A stretch of DNA of 64,000 bases from Baekduia soli (GTDB taxonomy: Bacteria; Actinomycetota; Thermoleophilia; Solirubrobacterales; Solirubrobacteraceae). Below are positions 58,178-64,000 of this stretch, piece after piece. The notes below the pieces were generated by a model. The model saw nothing but the letters and a program-made list of their open reading frames with translations. It had not been told where the DNA came from and did not search any database. Position numbers and translations under genes: made by a program. The stretch covers positions 682,001 through 746,000 of the forward strand of contig NZ_CP042430.1 in the NCBI RefSeq assembly GCF_007970665.1. Reading direction: 5' to 3'. How positions within the stretch are numbered: position 1 is the first letter of the stretch; each line of letters starts with the position of its first letter.

Positions 58178-60436
58178 ATGTCCCGCCGCGAACGTCAGCG
58201 CCGCCGCAGTCGCAACAAGGGTGGACCCGCCCGCCCCGTCTTCCTGGCGCTCGGCGTCCTGACGACGCTCGCCGCGCTCGCCGTGCTCGGCGCCGTCGGC
58301 TGGGTCGTCTCCGTCGCCACCTCCGGGCCCGAGCTCTCCAGCCTCAAGCCCCAGGACCAGGGCGCGGCCTCCGTCGTCTACGCCGCCGACGGCACCCGCC
58401 TGGGCTTCATCACGACCGACATCCTGCGCACCCCGATCACCGGGACCCAGATCCCGCAGGTCATGCGCGACGCCACGGTGGCGATCGAGGACCGCCGGTT
58501 CTTCGACCACAAGGGCGTGGACTTCGAGGGTGTCGTGCGCGCCGCGGTCAAGAACCTGGAGTCCAAGAACGACGTCCAGGGCGGCTCGACGCTGACGATG
58601 CAGCTCATCCGCAACCTGTACACCAAGAACACGACGCGCAGCGGCATCGAGGGCTACAAGCGCAAGATCCGCGAGGCCAAGCTGGCCGAGGAGTTCGAGA
58701 ACCTCCACCCCGGTCGCAAGGGCAAGCGCTACATCCTGGACCAGTACCTCAACAACGTCCCCTACGGCACCGTCGGCGGCAAGACCGCAGTCGGCGTGCA
58801 GGCCGCCGCGCGCATCTTCTTCAACAAGTCGGCCTCCGAGCTGACGCTCTCGCAGGCCGCGCTGCTGGCCGGGCTGCCGCAGGCGCCCTCGCTCTACAAC
58901 CCGTTTCTGGACCGCGCCCGCGCGACGCAGCGTCGCAACGACGTCCTGCGCGCGATGGCCGGCCAGGGCTACATCACCCAGGATCAGGCCGCCAAGGCCA
59001 TCGCGACGAAGATCGACGTCAAGGACAACGGCTACTACTCCAAGCGCCGCGAGAGCTACTTCTTCGACTACGTCCGCCAGCAGCTCATCGACGAGTACGG
59101 CGTCGACAAGGTGCGCGCCGGCGGGATGCACATCTACACGACGCTCGACCTCAAGATGCAGACGGCCGCGCGCAAGTCGATCGACACCGCGCTGGCGGGC
59201 ACCGACCGCTCGGGCGCGATCGTCTCCGTCGACCCGCGCAACGGCGAGATCAAGGCCATGGCGTCCAACGCCCAGTACGGCCAGTTCAAGTTCAACCTCG
59301 CCTCCCAGGGCCACTACGCCGCGGGCTCGACGTTCAAGGTCATGGTCCTGATGACCGCGCTGCGCATGGGCGTGGACCCGGACACCACGACCTACACGTC
59401 GATGCCGCTGAAGTTCAACGACCCCAAGTGGGGCCCGATCGACGTCCACACCTACTCGGGCACCTACATCGGCCGCGCGAACCTCGTCCGGGCGACGCTG
59501 CAGTCCGACAACTCGATCTACGAGCAGCTCGACCTCGACGTCGGCCCCGAGAACGTCAAGCAGACCGCGATCGACATGGGCATCAAGACCCACCTCGACG
59601 GCTACCCCGCCGAGGGCCTGGGCGGCCTGACCAAGGGCGTCACGCCGCTGGAGATGGCCAACGCCTACGCGACGATCGCGTCGGGCGGCTGGCGCAACCG
59701 GGTCACCGCCGTGCGCAAGGTCTGCTTCCCCAAGGCGGTCAACGCGGTCAGCGGGTTCACCTGCACGCAGGAGAAGATCCACCGCCACAAGGCCTTCGAG
59801 GACGGCGTCACCGCCAAGGCGACCGAGATCCTCAAGAAGAACGTCGAGGCCGGCACGGGCACCAAGGCGCAGTACGGCTGCCCGGCGGCCGGCAAGACCG
59901 GCACGGTCGACGACTTCACCGACGCGTGGTTCGTCGGCTTCACCCCGCGCCTGTCGACGGCCGTCTGGGTCGGGCACGCCACCGACCGCCGCACCCTGGG
60001 CGCCGGCGCCGCCGGCGGCGAGGTCGCCGCGCCGATCTGGGGCGCCTACATGAAGACCGCCCACGGCTCCTACTGCGGCGACTTCGCCGCGCCCAAGGTC
60101 CCGTTCAAGTCCACGCCGTTCTTCGGCAAGTACGCCAAGACCGGTGTCCAGGGCAACCAGGTCGACCCGAGCACCTACCAGACCGACGCCAACGGCGGCC
60201 AGAGCCTGGAGACGGGCAAGAAGGGCAAGACGGGCGCCAAGGACGGCAAGGGCACCGGCAACGGCTCGACGAAGTACCCGCCCGACGCCTACGCGAACCC
60301 GCCGCAGGGCACGCCGACCACGCAGGCCCCGGCCGCGACGCCGACGACGCCCGCCACCGGCACGCCGGCCCCCACGCCCACCCCGGCGCCCGCGCCGTCG
60401 ACGGGCGCCGGCGGGGGCACCGCGCCGCCGCCCTAG
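58178..60436 (+). CDS. Class A penicillin-binding protein (bifunctional transglycosylase/transpeptidase)
   Basis: A 752-residue peptidoglycan synthase. A basic cytoplasmic start and TM helix (FLALGVLTTLAALAVLGAVGW) precede the GT51 domain with Glu104 in VAIEDRRFFDHKGVD, GGSTLTMQLIRNLYT and KIREAKLAEEFE. The transpeptidase has nucleophile Ser384 in AAGSTFKVM, SDN in QSDNSIYE and K573TG in AAGKTGTVDDFTDAWF. A Pro/Thr/Ala-rich tail of about 90 residues ends the protein. Cysteines in the C-terminal part (CFPK, FTCTQ, YGCP, YCGD) suggest disulfides. Confidence 0.95.
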   Translation: MSRRERQRRRSRNKGGPARPVFLALGVLTTLAALAVLGAVGWVVSVATSGPELSSLKPQDQGAASVVYAADGTRLGFITTDILRTPITGTQIPQVMRDATVAIEDRRFFDHKGVDFEGVVRAAVKNLESKNDVQGGSTLTMQLIRNLYTKNTTRSGIEGYKRKIREAKLAEEFENLHPGRKGKRYILDQYLNNVPYGTVGGKTAVGVQAAARIFFNKSASELTLSQAALLAGLPQAPSLYNPFLDRARATQRRNDVLRAMAGQGYITQDQAAKAIATKIDVKDNGYYSKRRESYFFDYVRQQLIDEYGVDKVRAGGMHIYTTLDLKMQTAARKSIDTALAGTDRSGAIVSVDPRNGEIKAMASNAQYGQFKFNLASQGHYAAGSTFKVMVLMTALRMGVDPDTTTYTSMPLKFNDPKWGPIDVHTYSGTYIGRANLVRATLQSDNSIYEQLDLDVGPENVKQTAIDMGIKTHLDGYPAEGLGGLTKGVTPLEMANAYATIASGGWRNRVTAVRKVCFPKAVNAVSGFTCTQEKIHRHKAFEDGVTAKATEILKKNVEAGTGTKAQYGCPAAGKTGTVDDFTDAWFVGFTPRLSTAVWVGHATDRRTLGAGAAGGEVAAPIWGAYMKTAHGSYCGDFAAPKVPFKSTPFFGKYAKTGVQGNQVDPSTYQTDANGGQSLETGKKGKTGAKDGKGTGNGSTKYPPDAYANPPQGTPTTQAPAATPTTPATGTPAPTPTPAPAPSTGAGGGTAPPP

Positions 60437-60476
60437 GAGCGGGGCGGGCCCCTCCTTCGCGCACCCCCGGCACTGG

Positions 60477-60482
60477 TACGGT
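60477..60482 (+). promoter_or_regulatory. Candidate -10 TACGGT of infA
   Basis: TACGGT ends 8 bases before ATG 60491, so initiation factor IF-1 appears to be made from a leaderless mRNA. Confidence 0.45.
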
Positions 60483-60490
60483 CACCCGGG

Positions 60491-60709
60491 ATGCCCAAGG
60501 AGGAGAAGGTCGAGTTCGAGGGCGAGGTGCTCGAGGCACTGCCGAACGCGATGTTCCGCGTCGAGCTCGACAACGGCCACGAGGTCCTCGGCCACGTGGC
60601 CGGCAAGATGCGCCGCTTCCGCATCCGGATCCTCCCGGGCGACCGCGTCCGGGTCGAGCTCAGCCCCTACGACCTCAACCGGGCGCGGATCGTGTACCGC
60701 CATCGATGA
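60491..60709 (+). CDS. infA: Translation initiation factor IF-1
   Basis: A 72-residue OB-fold protein that binds the 30S A site. Typical start [55 protein letters not shown] and the Arg-rich end RARIVYRHR. Exact family length. In most actinobacteria infA lies in the ribosomal protein region with rpmJ and rpsM; here it stands alone between a PBP gene and thiL. Confidence 0.94.
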   Translation: MPKEEKVEFEGEVLEALPNAMFRVELDNGHEVLGHVAGKMRRFRIRILPGDRVRVELSPYDLNRARIVYRHR

Positions 60710-60712
60710 ACG

Positions 60713-60729
60713 CCGGCCCGGAGGGCCGG
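60713..60729 (+). terminator. Hairpin terminator after infA
   Basis: Perfect 7-bp stem CCGGCCC / GGGCCGG with a 3-base loop, immediately after the infA stop, in the same GAACGCCGGCCC context as the hairpin after the MscS gene. Confidence 0.65.
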
Positions 60730-60783
60730 GTGCATCCTGCGAGAGCTCGCCAGGGGCTCGCGCTCGCCGCCCGCGGTCTCCGC

Positions 60784-60789
60784 TAGCGT
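60784..60789 (+). promoter_or_regulatory. Candidate -10 TAGCGT of thiL
   Basis: TAGCGT ends 10 bases before ATG 60800. It nearly touches the alternative GTG 60791, favouring the ATG. Confidence 0.4.
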
Positions 60790-60799
60790 CGTGGCGCTC

Positions 60800-61759
60800 A
60801 TGGGCGAGCTCGCGCTCATCGCCGCGTTCCAGGAGCTGCTGACCAACCGCTCGCAGCGCATCGTCCGCTGGTCGGGCGACGACTGCGCGGTCGTGCGCGC
60901 CCGGGCCGTGCAGGCCGTGAGCGTCGACGCCATGGTCGACGGGGTCCACTTCCGCCTCGACCACCCCGGCGTCACGCCCGCCGACGCCGGGCACCGCGCG
61001 ATGGCCGCCGCGCTCAGCGACCTCGCCGCCATGGGCGCCGAGCCGGGCGAGGCCTACGTCGTGCTCGGCCTGCCGCCCGGCTTCGACACCGACGACGCGA
61101 CCGCGCTGGCCGGCGGCATGGAGGACGTCGCGCGCGCCACGGGCACGACGATCGCCGGCGGCGACGTCACGCGCGCGCCGGTCCTGACCATCTCGGTGAC
61201 CGTCGTGGGCTGGGCCGACGACGAGGCCGCCCTCGTCGGGCGCGACGGCGCGCGGCCCGGCGACGCCGTGGTGGTCACCGGCACGCTCGGGGGCTCCGGC
61301 GCGGGGCTGGCCATCCTCGAGGGCCGGGCGACCGGCCCGGCCGCGCTCGTGGCGCGCCACCTGCGTCCCGAGCCGCGGATCGCCGACGGCCTGGCCCTCG
61401 CGCGGGCCGGGGCCCACGCCATGATCGACGTCTCCGACGGCATCGCCACCGACGCCGCCCACCTGGCCCGCAGCAGCGGGGTGCACCTGGAGCTCGACCT
61501 CGACGCCCTGCCGCTGGCCGACGGCGTGGCCGAGGTGGCCGCGCAGCTCGGCGCCGACCCGCGCGAGATGGCGGCGACCGCCGGCGAGGACTACGAGCTG
61601 TGCGCCTGCGTCGCCCCGGCCGCCCTGGCCGGCCTGACCGTGCGGGTGACGGTCATCGGCCGGGTCGCCGAGGTCGCGCCGGGCGGCGTGCCCGAGGTCA
61701 GCTTCGCGGGAGCGCGCCCGGGCCGGACCCTGCGGGGCCACGAGCACGAGGTCGGCTGA
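60800..61759 (+). CDS. thiL: Thiamine-monophosphate kinase
   Basis: A 319-residue ATP-dependent kinase converting thiamine phosphate to thiamine diphosphate. Family features: [88 protein letters not shown] and [13 protein letters not shown] 60791 would add three residues but sits next to the -10 hexamer. No other thiamine genes are in the window. Confidence 0.94.
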   Translation: MGELALIAAFQELLTNRSQRIVRWSGDDCAVVRARAVQAVSVDAMVDGVHFRLDHPGVTPADAGHRAMAAALSDLAAMGAEPGEAYVVLGLPPGFDTDDATALAGGMEDVARATGTTIAGGDVTRAPVLTISVTVVGWADDEAALVGRDGARPGDAVVVTGTLGGSGAGLAILEGRATGPAALVARHLRPEPRIADGLALARAGAHAMIDVSDGIATDAAHLARSSGVHLELDLDALPLADGVAEVAAQLGADPREMAATAGEDYELCACVAPAALAGLTVRVTVIGRVAEVAPGGVPEVSFAGARPGRTLRGHEHEVG

Positions 61760-61868
61760 GCCGCCGGCGACGTCCGGCGGCGCGGAGCAGCAACGCCTCG
61801 GCGACCGCCCGGCAGTCGACGACGTAGGTGTCGAGCTGGACCTGCGTCTTGAGCTGTTGGACGTGCAT
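61698..61868 (-). CDS. Possible small FlgM-like protein
   Basis: A 56-codon frame from ATG 61868. [20 protein letters not shown] followed by [12 protein letters not shown] resembles the C-terminal helix pattern of FlgM-type anti-sigma factors (x-G/D-TY-x-VD-x-x-x-VA-x-A-x-L). The rest is Arg-rich low complexity that overlaps the thiL 3' end antisense by 62 bases. A longer GTG start at 61943 would run into the sortase gene. No flagellar gene is nearby. This could equally be a chance frame. Confidence 0.35.
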   Translation of the reverse strand: MHVQQLKTQVQLDTYVVDCRAVAEALLLRAAGRRRRLSRPRARGPAGSGPGALPRS

Positions 61869-61890
61869 GGCCCGGTGGGGAACCATCGGG

Positions 61891-62646
61891 TCAGGCGGGC
61901 GTGGGGGTGAGCGGCGCGGGGAGCCGATCGGACCCTTGTCCACCCCGCACGATGGGTTGCGGTATGACGCGGGCCAGCCGGGCGAACACGACGATCCGCT
62001 TCGCGGCGCTGAACAGCGGATGGCACGCGCTGAGCACGAGCGTGTCCGTGCGGGCCCGGCCCAGGATCCACAGCGCGTCGGGGTCGACGATGCGCGTGCG
62101 CTCCACGTTGTAGGTGAAGGTCGCGTAGGGCATCTCGATGGTGATCGCGTCGCCCGCGCGCAGGCGGTCGATGTGCCGGAACGGGGCCAGGTAGGTCGTG
62201 CGGTGCCCGGCGATCGCCGTCGTGCCCGGCACCCCGGGCAGCGCGGTCTGGTCGTAGGTCCCGGGACCCTTGCGCAGCGCCGCGGCGCTCGAGCCCTTGA
62301 CGACCACGAAGTCGGCGCCGATGCGCGGGATGCGGATGCGGCCCACGGCGTCGCCCTCGGCCGTGCGCCGGCGCAGCGAGCGCGCGAGGAACGCGATGCG
62401 CCGGCGGTCGCCGGCCAGGCCGGCCAGGGCCCGCGCCTCCAGCCGCGTCGGGCCGGCGCGCTGCAGCCGGCGCAGGTCGTCGCGCAGCCCGTCCTGGCGC
62501 AGCCGGGTCTGCAGCGCGGTTACCGGCTCCTGCCACAGCAGCGTGAGCACGGCGTCGGCCAGGACGAGCGCCCCGGCGACGATGAGGACCGTCGAGGCGG
62601 CCCGCAGCGCGCGGCGGCGCCGGGGGGAGGCGGTGGGCGCCGGCAC
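61891..62646 (-). CDS. Class E/D-type sortase
   Basis: A 251-residue membrane-anchored transpeptidase for surface proteins. An N-terminal TM helix (AASTVLIVAGALVLADAVLTLL) is followed by a long charged linker and the catalytic barrel: GRIRIPRIGADFVVVKG, the His in TAIAGHRTTYLAPF, the nucleophilic Cys in LVLSACHPLFSAAKRIVVF with the catalytic Arg close behind. The start is GTG 62646. It abuts a large membrane protein gene; the two are probably co-transcribed. Confidence 0.9.
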   Translation of the reverse strand: MPAPTASPRRRRALRAASTVLIVAGALVLADAVLTLLWQEPVTALQTRLRQDGLRDDLRRLQRAGPTRLEARALAGLAGDRRRIAFLARSLRRRTAEGDAVGRIRIPRIGADFVVVKGSSAAALRKGPGTYDQTALPGVPGTTAIAGHRTTYLAPFRHIDRLRAGDAITIEMPYATFTYNVERTRIVDPDALWILGRARTDTLVLSACHPLFSAAKRIVVFARLARVIPQPIVRGGQGSDRLPAPLTPTPA

Positions 62647-62652
62647 GCGCGC

Positions 62653-64000
62653 CTACCGCCGCAGCGCCGACTCGGTGCCGCCGAGGGAGCCCGGACCGGC
62701 GTAGCTGACCGGCCCGCGGACCGTGACGTCCTGGGGTCCCTCGTCGCGCGGGCGGCGCTTGCGCACCGCCACGAGCGCCGCCGACACCGCGCAGCCCCAG
62801 AACAGGCTCCACAGCACCCAGGAGCCGATGGGCACGTGCCCGCCGGCGACGAGGATCGTCCAAAACCACACCGAGTGCGGGACGTCCAGGCCGAACGCCC
62901 GGCCGTCGGCCAGCCCGACGAGCAGCACGGGCAGCAGCGCGGCGAGCACGAGCGCCAGGCCCGCCGGCCGCGGCAGGCGCAGGTCGGGCGAGGACGTCCA
63001 CAGCCACAGGTGCAGCGCCGGGACCGCGAGCGCCGCCGCGTACGGGTTGGCCAGCCAGAGCCCGGCCACGACCGCCCACGTGACCAGCCCGACCGCGATC
63101 CCCGCCCCCGGCGTGTCGGGATGGCCGCCGCCGGCGACCACGCGCAGCAGCGCGGGCCGCGTGAGCACCCAGCCGAGCACGAAGACGAGCACGATCGCCG
63201 CCAGCGCCCCGGCCGGCCCCGCGCCGAGGCGCAGCGCCACCGCCGGGATCGGCCCGCCCGGCGCCACCGCGATGAGCCCGACCAGGGCCAGCAGCACCGC
63301 GAACACGCAGGCCATGAGGAACGGCACCGCGGCCGAGAGGGTCCATGCCGCCCAGCGCAGCACGGGCTCGTTGCGCCGGCGGGTGCGCGCCAGGGCGTCG
63401 ACGCCCGCCACCAGCACGGGCAGCAGCAGCGTGCCGACGAGCAGGCGCACCGCCCACTCGGGCAGGACCTTGCCGCGGATGACGAGGTCGGCCCGCGGCG
63501 GCTGCGCCGCGTCGCGGAAGTCGTCCAGCGCGTAGAGCACCCGCAGCGCCGAGCGCCCGAACGCGCTCAGGCGCTCGCGGCTGACCGGGGCGCGGGCCGC
63601 CGGCGCCCGCTCGCCCGTGGCCGACAGCAGCACGGCGGGCTGGCCGGCGCGCAGGAACGCGCCCTGCTCGCCGACCGTCACCGGGACGGCCATCCGCAGC
63701 CACTGCGTCACCGCGCGCGGGCCGCCGGGATCGGTCCCGACCTCGGCGCGCACCGCGTTCTGCACCGTGCGCAGGAGCTGCAGCGGCGCCTGGCCCACCC
63801 CGTCGGACCAGCCGACGACGAACGGCCGGCGCCTGCCGGTCGCGCCGACGGCACCGAGCACGAGGACCGCGTCGGCGCGGCCGCCGAGCCGGCGGGCCTC
63901 CTCGCGGGCGCCCGCGAAGCCCCCGCTGCCGCCGCTGGTGGAGATGAACGTGATCGTGCGCCGCAGCCGGCCGTCGGCGGCGATCGTCGCCAGCTCGATG
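62653..64000 (-). CDS. Large membrane protein, N-terminus beyond the window (M28-peptidase-like extracytoplasmic part)
   Basis: The frame runs to the window edge; the visible portion is about 448 residues. The edge-proximal part has TITFISTSGGSGGFAGARE and ADAVLVLGAVG, resembling the loop of M28-type zinc peptidase-like domains in actinobacterial membrane proteins, but no zinc ligands are visible in this portion. After residue 130 or so come about eight TM helices (LLVGTLLLPVLVAGVDAL, AAIVLVFVLGWVLT, WFWTILVAGG). A GTG at 63861 is internal, not the start. Function unknown; a surface or envelope role is inferred. Confidence 0.7.
   Translation of the reverse strand, partial: IELATIAADGRLRRTITFISTSGGSGGFAGAREEARRLGGRADAVLVLGAVGATGRRRPFVVGWSDGVGQAPLQLLRTVQNAVRAEVGTDPGGPRAVTQWLRMAVPVTVGEQGAFLRAGQPAVLLSATGERAPAARAPVSRERLSAFGRSALRVLYALDDFRDAAQPPRADLVIRGKVLPEWAVRLLVGTLLLPVLVAGVDALARTRRRNEPVLRWAAWTLSAAVPFLMACVFAVLLALVGLIAVAPGGPIPAVALRLGAGPAGALAAIVLVFVLGWVLTRPALLRVVAGGGHPDTPGAGIAVGLVTWAVVAGLWLANPYAAALAVPALHLWLWTSSPDLRLPRPAGLALVLAALLPVLLVGLADGRAFGLDVPHSVWFWTILVAGGHVPIGSWVLWSLFWGCAVSAALVAVRKRRPRDEGPQDVTVRGPVSYAGPGSLGGTESALRR

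Overview
The window is a very GC-rich, densely packed bacterial chromosome segment, most likely from an actinobacterium of the class Thermoleophilia (Solirubrobacterales-like). That placement is inference from gene content, base composition and promoter style; there is no rRNA here to anchor it. Genes abut or overlap through ATGA, GTGA or CTAG junctions. Many start codons sit only 6 to 10 bases after a TANNNT -10 hexamer, which implies widespread leaderless mRNAs.

Layout. 1-12.1 kb is a surface-glycan locus (glycosyltransferases, methyltransferase, O-acetyltransferase, a broken GT-C membrane protein, a polyprenyl-phosphate sugar phosphotransferase). A lasso-peptide-type RiPP cluster is embedded in it: precursor, RRE protein B1, transglutaminase-like protease B2, Asn-synthetase-like cyclase, HprK-like kinase, nucleotidyltransferase-like protein and an ABC-2 exporter. 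12.5-16 kb holds a small frameshifted gene, methylmalonyl-CoA epimerase, a lipoprotein and an FtsH-like protease. 16-17.8 kb is a YceI / FMN reductase / TetR stress operon behind an array of AGCGGAC half-sites. 17.8-23.9 kb carries DUF1385, M20 peptidase, RarA, an aldehyde dehydrogenase lacking its catalytic cysteine, and an MpaB-like protein. 23.9-31.6 kb is a co-oriented tetrapyrrole / molybdopterin / cytochrome c maturation block (precorrin-2 dehydrogenase, MoaC, MoaB, CcmA-B-C-D, HemA, HemC, CobA-HemD fusion). 31.6-41.2 kb carries an SAM hydrolase, biotin ligase, a large SF2 helicase with an acidic insert and a histone-H1-like tail, a TlpA thioredoxin, GalT, an AEC transporter, D-Tyr-tRNA deacylase and a nitroreductase. 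41.2-47.6 kb is a YbaK protein and a complete oligopeptide ABC importer operon. A tRNA-Arg(CCT) follows at 47.9 kb. 48-51.2 kb is a REC-PP2C / CHASE3-type histidine kinase / response regulator triad. 51.2-58 kb holds pyrE, a GCS2 ligase, an L,D-transpeptidase, a CPBP protease, a HAD hydrolase, a PIG-V-like mannosyltransferase and MscS. 58-64 kb holds a class A PBP, IF-1, ThiL, a class E-type sortase and a membrane protein running off the window.

The most unusual region is 4.3-10.5 kb. The lasso precursor is the first, apparently leaderless, cistron of a glycan-gene operon. Its candidate core has no Asp/Glu at canonical ring positions 7-9. The cyclase lacks the glutaminase half, and two candidate tailoring enzymes surround it. 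Four genes (near 3.42, 12.74, 42.70 and 50.16 kb) each need exactly one extra C or G in a homopolymer to restore the frame, so assembly indels are as likely as real mutations there. Two genes (4860 and 32668) appear to start at CTG.
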